This document shows positions 44,740 through 54,152 of a stretch of 64,000 nt of DNA, one piece after another. Positions within the stretch are counted from its first letter, which is position 1, and every line of letters begins with the position of its first letter. The position numbers and the translations under genes are program-made. The DNA is from an uncultured Pelagibacteraceae bacterium (GTDB lineage: Bacteria > Pseudomonadota > Alphaproteobacteria > Pelagibacterales > Pelagibacteraceae): assembly GCA_902514755.1 (NCBI GenBank), contig CABXRY010000001.1:1-64000 (forward strand), in the 5' to 3' direction. Below the pieces are notes generated by a model. That model was not told where the DNA came from. It saw nothing but the letters and a program-made list of their open reading frames with translations, and did no database searches.

Positions 44740-45871
44740 TTTCTCTAATAAATTTCATTAAATCTTCTTTGTTTTTTTTTGGTGTAGTATTAGGTCTTCC
44801 TAAATCTTTTCTAAAACCTTTCTTAACCTTAATCTCAAAAAATACTTTACCATCAAATTTTTTTAATACCTCCATAGATTGAATAATTTCTTTATTTGTT
44901 TTAGCATGCAAAATTAAATCATATCCACTTGCTTTAGCGATATTTTGAAAATCTATATTAAAGCCAACTGTAGATTGTCCACCAACGGAGTCGTGGGCAC
45001 CATTATTTAAAACTATATGTCGAAAATTATTACATTGTAAGTTACCATTTATTGCGATTGAACCCATATGCATCAAAGCTGCTCCATCACCATCGAGACA
45101 AAAAACTCTTCTACTAGGCTTTTGTAAAGCAATTCCCATTGCGATTTGATTAGCATGTCCCATTCCACCAACTGTTAAAAAATCTTTATTATGACTTTTG
45201 TTTGTTTCTTCTCTATATTCAAATAACTCTCTTGATGCAACGCCAGTGGTAGATATTATGATATCTTTATTATCTAGATTTTTAACAATTGTTTTTATTG
45301 CATCCTCTCTAAATAATTCATAATTAGCATAATGATCAATTTTTGTTGTATATTTAGAAAAAGTGTCTTTTTGAACAACAATCGCGTAAGGTACATTGTT
45401 ATTTAATGCTTCATTGGTTGCTGTTTTAATAATTTCGTCAGCTTGTTCATCTGTTTTATCTGTAGATAAAATTTGATAAGGTACTTCCATCGTTTCTAAC
45501 ATCTCGATTGTAACCCTTCCTTGTTTTTTATGTTGAGGCTCATCTTTTATACCAGGTTGACCTCTCCAACCAATCATTAATAACATTGGAATAGAATAAA
45601 CTTCAGGATCGCTTAGAGATAATAATGGATTAACTATATTGCCAAGTCCAGAGTTCTGCATATAAATTAGAGGCAATTTACCTGTTGCCAAATAGTATCC
45701 TATACCAATTGCTAATGCATTACCCTCATTAGCGGCAATAATATGATTCTTTGAGTCTGCATGATCTGAAATATATGCACAAATATTCTTTAAGAGAGAG
45801 TCTGGGACTCCAGAAAAAAAGTTAATATCATTTTTAACCAGGCTTTTAAAAAAAAATTTAGTATTTATCAT
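44726..45871 (-). CDS. ppd: Phosphonopyruvate decarboxylase
   Basis: 381 aa thiamine-diphosphate enzyme. The N-terminal [17 protein letters not shown] and [56 protein letters not shown] and [17 protein letters not shown] fit Ppd. It decarboxylates phosphonopyruvate to phosphonoacetaldehyde, pulling the unfavourable PepM reaction forward. It overlaps the GMC oxidoreductase gene upstream and pepM downstream, so all belong to one operon. Confidence 0.95.
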   Translation of the reverse strand: MINTKFFFKSLVKNDINFFSGVPDSLLKNICAYISDHADSKNHIIAANEGNALAIGIGYYLATGKLPLIYMQNSGLGNIVNPLLSLSDPEVYSIPMLLMIGWRGQPGIKDEPQHKKQGRVTIEMLETMEVPYQILSTDKTDEQADEIIKTATNEALNNNVPYAIVVQKDTFSKYTTKIDHYANYELFREDAIKTIVKNLDNKDIIISTTGVASRELFEYREETNKSHNKDFLTVGGMGHANQIAMGIALQKPSRRVFCLDGDGAALMHMGSIAINGNLQCNNFRHIVLNNGAHDSVGGQSTVGFNIDFQNIAKASGYDLILHAKTNKEIIQSMEVLKKFDGKVFFEIKVKKGFRKDLGRPNTTPKKNKEDLMKFIRENDYE

Positions 45872-47334
45872 AATTCAAGATTTTTAATATACTTTCCTAA
45901 TCTTAAGGATAATGCAATTATAGTAAATGTTGGATTTACAATTGAAGACGTAGTAAAGACAGAACTACTAGTAATATAAAGATTAGAAATCCCAAAAACT
46001 TTACAATTTTTATCAACCACTCCTGTCTGTGGATCATCTGACATTCGAGTTGTTCCGATGTGATGGTTTATGGGATCATTAAAATTAAACGAATTTCCAT
46101 TTAATAACTCTTTTTTAAATCTAATCTTGCCTGCACCTATTACTCCAAGTTCACGAGCCATAATTTTTACCGACTTTATAACAGTATCTTTTTCAATTTT
46201 ACTCAAATTATCCCAATACATGTCTATTTTTGGCATGCCTAATGTATCTTTAATATTAGATAATTTTAAATTATTTGTTACTCTAGGGGGTTGTTCAAGT
46301 CCAACAGACAAATTCCATTTTTCAGGAATCGGATCACAATTATTTTTTTGAGAAAAAATCTGATCATTAGGATCGTTTATATCTTTCATAGACAAATTAT
46401 GTCTTAGAATTTTTGATTCCAACCTCTCCTTTAAGGATGTTGTATATGAAACTTTATATTTTTTTTTTTTTAAGTATTTATCAATACATGATTTTTTTTC
46501 AGTTTTTAAAATTTCTGCAACATTTTCAATACCAGGGTGACTCATAAAACAAGAGCCAACAAAACCAGAATTATTTCCTATTCCTCTTTTATAATATTTA
46601 TTAGAGGTTAATAAGATTCGAGGATTTTCCAAAGCCCCACAAGCTAATACAAATATTTTTGCTTTGACGAGAGCGCTATTGCCATTCAGATCAGAAATTG
46701 AAAGACTGTCAACATCTATACCATTTTTTGCCAAATTCAATTCTGTAGCAGTAGAATGAAAAATAACATCTGTATTTTTGGAAGTCTCAAATTCTATTTT
46801 ATATTTTTCTGCAAAATCTTTATTTTCCGAAGTGGAAAATTGATAAACTTCAGTTGTTAAAAAAGAATTATTTCTATTAAACTTCTTAAAACTTTTTTCC
46901 TTAAAAGTATTTCCTAATAAATCTTTATTATAAAATTTTTGATATGATATGCCCAGCATCTCAGCAGCTTGCATATAGTAAACTTTCAAATCATCTAGAG
47001 TAATAGGCCAACCACTTAAAGATGAGAAAGATTTTTTTTCAAAATCATCTTTTTTAAAAGGTGCACAATGTCCAGCCCATATCTTGCCTGCACCCCCAAA
47101 ACATCTAAGTCTAGAGCTGTCAAGTGACAAGTAACTAGGTCCTGAATTAATACCTACATTTAATTCCTGATATTCAGGTTCTGGTTCAAGTCCACCTGAC
47201 TCAAGTATAGCAATTTTTAGATCTGTGCCTAATAATTGTTTAGCTACACTTAAACCTGCAGGCCCAGTACCAACAATACAAATATCATATCTTAAAATTG
47301 AATTAGAAGAAAAATTCTTTAAATCTTTAAACAT
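45868..47334 (-). CDS. GMC-family FAD-dependent oxidoreductase
   Basis: 488 aa. The FAD fold DICIVGTGPAGLSVAKQLLG is near the N-terminus with AILESGG after it; LACGALENPRILL is the GMC mid signature; the C-terminus has INHHIGTTRMSDDP and SSVFTTSSIVNPTFTIIALS, the GMC_oxred_C domain with the catalytic His. Family members oxidise sugar or alcohol groups. It has no signal peptide of its own and overlaps a small Tat-signal protein upstream and ppd downstream. Substrate unknown; a sugar of the surface glycan is one option. Confidence 0.85.
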   Translation of the reverse strand: MFKDLKNFSSNSILRYDICIVGTGPAGLSVAKQLLGTDLKIAILESGGLEPEPEYQELNVGINSGPSYLSLDSSRLRCFGGAGKIWAGHCAPFKKDDFEKKSFSSLSGWPITLDDLKVYYMQAAEMLGISYQKFYNKDLLGNTFKEKSFKKFNRNNSFLTTEVYQFSTSENKDFAEKYKIEFETSKNTDVIFHSTATELNLAKNGIDVDSLSISDLNGNSALVKAKIFVLACGALENPRILLTSNKYYKRGIGNNSGFVGSCFMSHPGIENVAEILKTEKKSCIDKYLKKKKYKVSYTTSLKERLESKILRHNLSMKDINDPNDQIFSQKNNCDPIPEKWNLSVGLEQPPRVTNNLKLSNIKDTLGMPKIDMYWDNLSKIEKDTVIKSVKIMARELGVIGAGKIRFKKELLNGNSFNFNDPINHHIGTTRMSDDPQTGVVDKNCKVFGISNLYITSSSVFTTSSIVNPTFTIIALSLRLGKYIKNLEL

Positions 47335-47689
47335 ATTTTCGTTTAAGTTCTAAAATACTAGCCTCTGTGTTTGATATAATCCAACCATCAAATAATTTAA
47401 GATTTCCTGACTGATAATCATGCTTAATATCTTGATCAATAGATATTATTGTTTTTTCTATCCCTGTGCTAGACAGCATCAATTTGATCTTATTTTCAAA
47501 TAAATCTGTCTCCTTACTCCAATTTTGATTATATCTTAATTTTAATGGGATAATATTTTCATAATTAGACAAAAAAATTAGAATTTTTTTTTTTTTTTTA
47601 TTTTTTTTACGATTTAGGCCTACACCTGAAATTAATGCTATTGATAAGGTAGACAAACCTAATACGAATTTTCTTCTGCTTAATTTCAT
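47327..47689 (-). CDS. Small Tat-signal protein paired with GMC oxidoreductase
   Basis: 120 aa. MKLSRRKFVLGLSTLSIALI is a twin-arginine type signal with a hydrophobic stretch to about residue 23, followed by a lysine run. The C-terminal part IKHDYQSGNLKLFDGWIISN and TEASILELKRKY resembles the DGWxLSxTEAR ending of small Tat-signal proteins that accompany dehydrogenases. It probably helps export or anchor a redox partner, most likely the overlapping GMC enzyme. No cofactor motif is visible. Confidence 0.65.
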   Translation of the reverse strand: MKLSRRKFVLGLSTLSIALISGVGLNRKKNKKKKKILIFLSNYENIIPLKLRYNQNWSKETDLFENKIKLMLSSTGIEKTIISIDQDIKHDYQSGNLKLFDGWIISNTEASILELKRKYV

Positions 47690-47710
47690 TAATTATAATA
47701 ATATATTTAA

Positions 47711-48166
47711 TTAGTTTATTAAAACCTTAATTGTAATTTTTGTGATCAATTCAGAATATTTCACAGAATGTTTTGGCGAGTGCCCATCGTTTTCAAACAT
47801 GATTGCAAACACTCTATTTCCAATATCAACATATCTCGATGGTGAAATGGGATCATTATAAATGGTGATATCTTTAATATTATCATATGATTTTTTAACT
47901 TTCATATCAGTTATAGGTGACCAAAACACTCTTTCTAGACCTATGATGGGACACTGAATATCGATTACACGTTTATGAGACTCAAACTCAAAACTATTGT
48001 TATTTATTGTCTCATACTTCTCAACAATTGCTTTTACGCGATTATTAATATCATGTACCCCTAGTTCAATTTTATAATCTATATTTTTCAGAAATATTAG
48101 TCCTGCATATACATCTTTAGATAATTTTTTATAAATACTTATATTGTCTAGAGTGTCAATTATCAT
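47711..48166 (-). CDS. YhcH/YjgK/YiaL family cupin protein
   Basis: 151 aa. The N-terminal MIIDTLDNISIYKKL, YETIN and FESHKRVIDIQCPIIGLERV are the DUF386 signature, with His and other metal ligands near FENDGHSPKHSV. Family members act on or sense sugars, for instance in sialic acid and galacturonate loci. Here it precedes the Tat protein and GMC gene. Its link to the decayed neuB/neuA pieces is only suggestive. Confidence 0.82.
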   Translation of the reverse strand: MIIDTLDNISIYKKLSKDVYAGLIFLKNIDYKIELGVHDINNRVKAIVEKYETINNNSFEFESHKRVIDIQCPIIGLERVFWSPITDMKVKKSYDNIKDITIYNDPISPSRYVDIGNRVFAIMFENDGHSPKHSVKYSELITKITIKVLIN

Positions 48167-48184
48167 TAGGCGCCTTATTTTAAA

Positions 48185-49156
48185 CTACTTTCTCATAAAT
48201 ACTCTATAATGATCACCCAATAATAAATCATTTAATGTATCTTGAATATTTATAATTTTATCTGTTGTTTCATTTTCAAACTCTTCTAGTAATATAGTTT
48301 GAATATCAAGTCCGTTGGTTTCTAAGTATTCTATTTTCAAATTAAACTTTTCTGCGAATTGACTAATAACTTTTTTTGAAAAAAAAATATTATGACGTCC
48401 ACTTTCTATATATCTTGTTGGAGAAAAATTATTCTTTTTTAGATATTCACTTATAAAGCAATCAGCTGAAGGTACTTCAAAAATAACCATTCCATCATTG
48501 TTGAGTAATTCTTTTGCTTTCTTAATTGTGGCTATAGGATCTGAGATGTGTTCAAGCACACCCCATAAAGTAATAATATCAAAAGTTTTATTAAATTTTA
48601 TTTTATTAAAATCTCCTTGATGAACCTTAATATTATAATTTTCTAATACTGTTTGTGAAACTGTGGGTGAAGGATCTACTCCTTCAACATTCCACCCATT
48701 TTGCTTACACACATCAAGGAAAGTGCCACTTCCACAACCAATGTCGAGTAACGCAGGATCACTATTTTTATTTATAAATTTTTTTATTTGAAAAAATTTT
48801 CTTTCCTCTAGCACTCCTTTTCGTATTTCTTTTCCCTTTTTAACAAGATTATCTTGGTATACTTGATAAGTTCCATCGCTATATAAGGCATCTAAAACAC
48901 CATCACGCAAATGGGGTTTAGTATATAAAGAGTTACAATATGAACATTCATGGTAAGAAAATCCATCTATTTTAAATGCTTCTTTACTGGTATCACTATT
49001 ACACAAAGGACATTTTCTTATATAAAAAAATTCATCTTTAGGGCTTTGATTGTTATTAAACCATTTACTAGTGCTTTTTTTAAAAAAATGATAAATACTT
49101 TCTAAATCCTTTTTTGATTTTAGTTTAAATAAATCTAACTTTATTTTTTCAATCAT
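48185..49156 (-). CDS. Class I methyltransferase with N-terminal zinc ribbon
   Basis: 323 aa. Two Cys pairs (CPLCNS, CSYCNS) at about residues 48-80 form a zinc ribbon, then the SAM motif ALLDIGCGSGTFLDVCKQNG-like sequence at about 135, EGVDPSP and TLWGVLEHISDP. It belongs to the group of sugar or glycan methyltransferases often found in polysaccharide loci. It overlaps the 498-aa gene by four bases. The substrate is unknown. Confidence 0.83.
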   Translation of the reverse strand: MIEKIKLDLFKLKSKKDLESIYHFFKKSTSKWFNNNQSPKDEFFYIRKCPLCNSDTSKEAFKIDGFSYHECSYCNSLYTKPHLRDGVLDALYSDGTYQVYQDNLVKKGKEIRKGVLEERKFFQIKKFINKNSDPALLDIGCGSGTFLDVCKQNGWNVEGVDPSPTVSQTVLENYNIKVHQGDFNKIKFNKTFDIITLWGVLEHISDPIATIKKAKELLNNDGMVIFEVPSADCFISEYLKKNNFSPTRYIESGRHNIFFSKKVISQFAEKFNLKIEYLETNGLDIQTILLEEFENETTDKIINIQDTLNDLLLGDHYRVFMRK

Positions 49157-50649
49157 TGGTTTTTTTTTTTTTGATTTATAAGATAATTATAAATTTTATT
49201 TGAAACATAAAAACTTTTTAAACACCACATATTAGTATTTTCAATAACTATATCTTCAAGTTTTTTTTTATCTATAATTTCTTTTGTCAATAAATTTAAA
49301 GAATCATAATTATCTATCCTCATATTATCAATATATTTAATTCCTTTATCAGGCAAAAAAGACGAACGATATTCAGGATCAATAAAAAAAGTCGGTAGAC
49401 CGTGTCCATTAAGTTCATGTGCCATTGTAGAACCGTAAGTAATGGCAAATTTAGATGAAAATGCAATTTCATAGCTATTTAAATCTTTATCTAAAGTTTT
49501 TATTCTTGAATTCTTTAATATATCATTCTCAATTTTATCCTCTCCTGCACTACTATGATGAATAGAGACAATATTAATTTCTGGATTTTCAATACTTAAC
49601 TTAGCTGCCCAGCGATATAACGAATAATAATCCTCCATAAATTTATTATATGAGTCTAATCTTTCATAAGCATTTGAGGTGTTGATTCCTAATATTGCTA
49701 TATCAAATTTTTTTATATTTTCTTTTTTTTTGTTAAAATAAGAATATTCCATAAAAAGAGATCCTACAGGTTTAATATGTTCAATACGTCCACCATATTG
49801 TTTTAAACTATTATATCCGTCATCACCTAAGGTTAACAAAATATCAATATCAATATAAAAAAATATTGGATCAATTTGTATTATATTTTTCTGAATTGAG
49901 GTTGATGCAGTACCACCGAGCTTTCTAAATAAATAGTTTTTTATCGGTTCAGTATTATAATGTTTGCCTTGAATTATAAACTCAGCCTTATTTGTCTCTA
50001 ATAAAGATTTAAATGATAAATAACTATGAATGATTTCTAATGAAATAGGAAATAAATTTACTCTTGTTTTGACAGAAACTATAAGAACAATCCAAATTCC
50101 ATAAAAAAACTCACTAAATATAGACTTCAATAAATCTGATAAATTAATACCACAAAATACTTTTTTATTATGTATATGATATTTTAAAAAATATTTCTTA
50201 ATATCTATATCTCTTGTTACACACAGAACATTGTCACTGCCAAATAGATTTAATAATTTTTCAAATCTTTTTAATTCATTGGCTGAAGTGATATTATCAA
50301 TTATTAATTTGAATTTTTTAACCCTCTTCTTTACTTTGGAAAAAAATAAAGCATAAATTAAAGCTCCATATTTTAGTAAAAATCTAGGTATATTTCTTAA
50401 TTTTAGTTTTGAATTAAACTTACCTCTTTTCATTAAATATGAACGAGCTAAATATTGTCTGAATGATTGTTTAACTACACTTGTTGGTAAATTATATTTT
50501 TTTTCAAAATAATTATATAATTTTACTAATTCTTGTTGATCTGTATAACTATTTATTAAATTAAAGATTTTATTTGTAGTAATTTTACAATCAGTTTCTC
50601 TATAATGCCTAAATTTTAACAAATCTATATTATTATCTACAGTTTTCAT
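49153..50649 (-). CDS. Unrecognised protein, probable GT-B type surface glycan enzyme
   Basis: 498 aa, not clearly matching a named family. It is Lys/Asn/Ile-rich with one strongly hydrophobic stretch (about 170-195) that may touch the membrane. The C-terminal half has DIAILGINTSNAYERLDSYN, NIVSIHHSSAGEDKI and FAITYGSTMAHELNGHGLPT followed by FFIDPEYRS, which looks like the C-terminal donor lobe of GT-B or CDP-glycerol-type transferases. It begins 38 bases after a neuA-like remnant. Function is unassigned. Confidence 0.6.
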   Translation of the reverse strand: MKTVDNNIDLLKFRHYRETDCKITTNKIFNLINSYTDQQELVKLYNYFEKKYNLPTSVVKQSFRQYLARSYLMKRGKFNSKLKLRNIPRFLLKYGALIYALFFSKVKKRVKKFKLIIDNITSANELKRFEKLLNLFGSDNVLCVTRDIDIKKYFLKYHIHNKKVFCGINLSDLLKSIFSEFFYGIWIVLIVSVKTRVNLFPISLEIIHSYLSFKSLLETNKAEFIIQGKHYNTEPIKNYLFRKLGGTASTSIQKNIIQIDPIFFYIDIDILLTLGDDGYNSLKQYGGRIEHIKPVGSLFMEYSYFNKKKENIKKFDIAILGINTSNAYERLDSYNKFMEDYYSLYRWAAKLSIENPEINIVSIHHSSAGEDKIENDILKNSRIKTLDKDLNSYEIAFSSKFAITYGSTMAHELNGHGLPTFFIDPEYRSSFLPDKGIKYIDNMRIDNYDSLNLLTKEIIDKKKLEDIVIENTNMWCLKSFYVSNKIYNYLINQKKKNQ

Positions 50650-50687
50650 TATATCTTTTTTAAGAATTTTTTTTATTATAAATCATC

Positions 50688-50777
50688 TCACAAAAAACAA
50701 AATCTTCTTAAGTTTTTCATTTGTAATCGATCAGACAAACCCTTGAGAGGAGTTAGGCCTATTATTTCTTTAGACAT
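50688..50777 (-). pseudogene. Truncated 5' end of a NeuA-type cytidylyltransferase
   Basis: A 29-codon frame starting in a TAATG overlap with the 609-aa gene (ATG at 50777) and ending in TGA. It reads MSKEIIGLTPLKGLSDRLQM then KNLRRFC, which parallels the start of acylneuraminate cytidylyltransferases (IIALIPxKGxSxRxPxKNLRxF). The nucleotide-binding start is partly degraded and the remaining roughly 200 codons are gone. It therefore looks like the surviving head of a deleted gene rather than a functional peptide. Confidence 0.6.
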
Positions 50778-52606
50778 TATTTATCTTCTTTATATTTGTT
50801 TGAGGAAATACTCTCAATATATTTTGCAATATTTCTGCCAGGGTTTCCCTTGCCAACTGGATATATATAGTTGTCAATTATATCCTCTCTCCATTTTGAA
50901 GGTAAATCTCCTGCTTTATATCTGTTTAAAAGATCAAGTAATTCAGACGTATTTTTTGCTATATAACATCTATTGCGAAGATCAGATAAAACTAAATCAT
51001 TTATTCTCATTTTATCAAAGTCACGGTCATAAATAATTACTGGTATCTTTAAACTAAAAATATGTTTTCGAACTCCTGAGGCAAGAAAATCCATAATAAT
51101 AAGTTTATAGTTTCTTGATATAGTTTCAGCAGAACCTCCATAAATAATATTAGTGTTCTTAAATTTTTTATTTTTAATAATATTTATATAATTATTCAAA
51201 CTAAATCGATCACCTGTAGGATGCAATTTTATATCAACTGATAAAAAAACTTCTTCAGCTGTTTTGATTACATCGAGTGATTGTTGGTGTTTTTTATTTA
51301 CACTATAATATTCCAACAAATGTCTAAATGAAAAATTTACATCAGGACCGAGACAAAAAAAAATATCTTTATTAGGTTTTTTATACAAAAGTTGATTTCT
51401 TTCGTATTGTTGAATGGAACCCATATTAAGAACTTTCGTTTTATTATTTTGAAATTTTTCTACATCTTTCTTAGATTGAACTATTAATGTCTTAAATACT
51501 CTTTTATTATACTCTAAACTTTCATCATATGCCTTATCGCTAAATATTCTGTTTCCACCGTGTTGTTGTATAATTATTGGAATACTATATTTATTTGCTA
51601 AATGGCAACAAGCTGTATCAAAAACATCTCTGGTACCCGAGCCTAGTAAAAAAAGACAGGGTTTATCTTTTTTAATCATAAGTTCGAATTGTCTTTTAAA
51701 AGAACTCAATCTACCCACTACCTCTAAATGATATGAGCTGATTATCAAATAAAAATATTTATTTAAATAGAAAAAGTGATCCTTAGCAAAACTTTGCAAA
51801 GTATTTTCGATAGATGAATTGGATATATCTTGAGGCTTTTCTTGCTTAATATCTTGCCTTAATTTAGTAATTGGATTTAAAAAGTTAAACTTAGGTAAAT
51901 ATTTTTTTAATGCAGTTATCTCATATGCATCGTGAAAGATATATATATTTTTATTTACTACTCTTATATTTTTGTCCTTGTTAAAATTTTTAAAAATTTG
52001 CTTTCTATCATAATAACTTTTCAATCTGTTTAAAAAAAAACTTATTCTATATTTATATGGAATATCTTTATGTGAAACATTCTTGTCTTGTAAAAAATAT
52101 ACATCAATTGAATTATAAATTAATTGAATTTTTCTTTTATCTGATTTTTCTAGTAATAGTGAAATATTATTCTCAACCCCGAAGGAAATTAATTGTAAAA
52201 AACTAATCCTATTATTTGATATTCTTTCTGGTTCACAAGTTGCGTATAAATGTATTTTTTTATATCTGTTTTTGATAGTTTGAATTAATTTTTCTAAATA
52301 TATTAAATCATCAAACCACGTTGATAAATAATGTTCATTTCCACTAAATGCATATGGAAAATCCACAAAAGTTTCACAATTTTTATCAAGTTGTGTCAGA
52401 AAACTTTCTGTTTTTTTTCGATAAATACATACATCTTCATAGTATTGACCTTCAGAATAAAAGTCCTGAATTACCTTGTATTTAACTTTTTTTTTGTCCA
52501 GTTCAACCATGACACTCTGGTCAAATACTAAAATATCAGTGGAGGTAGAGAGTAATTTTTCTAATGAAGGAAAGTCATTAACAGATTGCACAATAATTAA
52601 TTCCAT
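50777..52606 (-). CDS. Large unrecognised protein, possible glycan transferase
   Basis: 609 aa with no firm family. The C-terminal half holds IIIQQHGGNRIFSDKAYDE, ADD-type segments KLHPTGDRFSLNNY and IIMDFLASGVRKHIFSLKIP, followed by VIIYDRD; this pattern resembles GT-B or LIC12162-like transferases of surface loci in Leptospira and other bacteria. No membrane helix or signal peptide is evident. It stands between a HAD phosphatase and the neuA-like remnant. Function is unassigned. Confidence 0.6.
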   Translation of the reverse strand: MELIIVQSVNDFPSLEKLLSTSTDILVFDQSVMVELDKKKVKYKVIQDFYSEGQYYEDVCIYRKKTESFLTQLDKNCETFVDFPYAFSGNEHYLSTWFDDLIYLEKLIQTIKNRYKKIHLYATCEPERISNNRISFLQLISFGVENNISLLLEKSDKRKIQLIYNSIDVYFLQDKNVSHKDIPYKYRISFFLNRLKSYYDRKQIFKNFNKDKNIRVVNKNIYIFHDAYEITALKKYLPKFNFLNPITKLRQDIKQEKPQDISNSSIENTLQSFAKDHFFYLNKYFYLIISSYHLEVVGRLSSFKRQFELMIKKDKPCLFLLGSGTRDVFDTACCHLANKYSIPIIIQQHGGNRIFSDKAYDESLEYNKRVFKTLIVQSKKDVEKFQNNKTKVLNMGSIQQYERNQLLYKKPNKDIFFCLGPDVNFSFRHLLEYYSVNKKHQQSLDVIKTAEEVFLSVDIKLHPTGDRFSLNNYINIIKNKKFKNTNIIYGGSAETISRNYKLIIMDFLASGVRKHIFSLKIPVIIYDRDFDKMRINDLVLSDLRNRCYIAKNTSELLDLLNRYKAGDLPSKWREDIIDNYIYPVGKGNPGRNIAKYIESISSNKYKEDK

Positions 52607-52628
52607 TTATGAACCTTCAAATTAAATC

Positions 52629-53261
52629 CTATTTATTATTAAAGTCATGAATCACTAAACAGTCAGGATCTATATTTAAATTTTGATTAAATTGGTGTCT
52701 ACGAAAAATAAAATCAATATTATTTTCTTTTGCCGCATGAATATCAGCGCTAGCGTCGCCAATCATTAAGCATTTTTTTGGTGAAATACCATTCTCAAGC
52801 ATACTCTCTTTTATAGCGCTAGATTTAGAAGTGGGAGATCCAAAAATTTTAAAAAAACAATCATCTATATTAATTAACTGACAAATATCTAATAATTCAT
52901 CTTGGGGTGTAGCTGAAACAATTATAAATTTGAATTTTTTTTTATTTTTCTTAAGAAATGGCTCGACACCTGGAACCCAATCTGAACTTATAACTTTATT
53001 TTTAACAATTTTACTAAATTGAGAACACATCTCATCGACCTTCACAGTTGTCGGTTCTTTACCAGACCATTTTAAATATAATGGAATCTTATTAAATCGC
53101 GACATGCCAGCATTTTCAATATGATGATTTTTAACTTTATTACGGACTATGTCACCATAAGTTTTGAACAACTCCTCAAACGCATCTGTCTTTACTGAAA
53201 CAGATTCTTTAATAACCCCATCAAAGTCCCAAAATACCATCTCATACTTATCTAAGATCAT
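52629..53261 (-). CDS. HAD-family phosphatase
   Basis: 210 aa. FWDFDGVIKESV contains the nucleophile Asp, IIVSATPQ the motif II residue, SKSSAIKE the lysine region and MIGDASADIHAAKENN motif III with the acidic residues. It has a helical cap after motif I. In this context it probably dephosphorylates a sugar phosphate in a nucleotide-sugar route. It is six bases after the epimerase gene. Confidence 0.85.
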   Translation of the reverse strand: MILDKYEMVFWDFDGVIKESVSVKTDAFEELFKTYGDIVRNKVKNHHIENAGMSRFNKIPLYLKWSGKEPTTVKVDEMCSQFSKIVKNKVISSDWVPGVEPFLKKNKKKFKFIIVSATPQDELLDICQLINIDDCFFKIFGSPTSKSSAIKESMLENGISPKKCLMIGDASADIHAAKENNIDFIFRRHQFNQNLNIDPDCLVIHDFNNK

Positions 53262-53267
53262 AAAAAT

Positions 53268-54152
53268 TTATTTATTATTATGAATTTCTTCAATGATATT
53301 TAATATGCCCTGGCCTAAATCTACAAATTCTGTTGGGGTGATTTTCATTGATGGCTTCGGTGTGTACCTGTAAGGTGTATTCCCGTAATGAGATGTATTA
53401 ATATGTTTGTCTAAATACTTAATATTTACTTCCTTGCCCTCAATCTCAAAGATCATAGTAAACATATCCGAAACTTTGATTGATTGCTGACCAGTTATAG
53501 TAACTGCTTTATTTTTATATTTGTCCTCTAAAACCTTGACGCTTAAATTGGCAGCATCTTGTACGTGAATATACTCTCTTACCTCTGAACCATTTCCTGA
53601 ATACTCTAAACAACCTTTTTCTATGACTTGTTTTGCAAATCCTTTGATACCATTCCAGTTTTGAGACCTTGGTCCGTACAATGATCCATACCTCAAAAAA
53701 ACATATTCTATACCATAATTTTCATTATATGTTTCAATTATTATTTCTGCTGCCTGTTTAGTTGCCCTATAAAAGGATCCATGAGAACTATAAACATACA
53801 TAGTTGAAGCATAAATAAATTTTTTTACATTATTTTTTACTGCAGCCTCTAGTGCCTTTGTTAATCCCATTATATTTAACTCAATAGTATTATATGGGTC
53901 GGATTTAGCCTCACCAATATCTGCAATACCAGCAAAATAGTAAACATAATCAATTTCCTTCATAGATGAGTCCAGAATATCTTGCTCCATCATGTTTCCA
54001 ACAATCATTTTTTGATCACTTTTTAACCATTTAGAGTGTGTCTTATCTAGAATAGTAACTTTGTGACCATTTTTACTCAAAATATCTGCAGTATGGCTAC
54101 CTACAAATCCTGAACCACCAACAACTAAAATATTTTTTGTTTTTTTGCTCAC
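53268..54152 (-). CDS. NAD-dependent epimerase/dehydratase
   Basis: 294 aa extended SDR. ILVVGGSGFVGSHTADILS is the cofactor motif, STMYVYSSHGSFYRATKQAA contains the Tyr/Lys pair (YxxxK), and LRYGSLYGPRSQ and REYIHVQDAA follow. Sugar substrate unknown. It overlaps the 2-hydroxyacid dehydrogenase gene by four bases and precedes the HAD gene, making a tight three-gene set. Confidence 0.85.
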   Translation of the reverse strand: MSKKTKNILVVGGSGFVGSHTADILSKNGHKVTILDKTHSKWLKSDQKMIVGNMMEQDILDSSMKEIDYVYYFAGIADIGEAKSDPYNTIELNIMGLTKALEAAVKNNVKKFIYASTMYVYSSHGSFYRATKQAAEIIIETYNENYGIEYVFLRYGSLYGPRSQNWNGIKGFAKQVIEKGCLEYSGNGSEVREYIHVQDAANLSVKVLEDKYKNKAVTITGQQSIKVSDMFTMIFEIEGKEVNIKYLDKHINTSHYGNTPYRYTPKPSMKITPTEFVDLGQGILNIIEEIHNNK

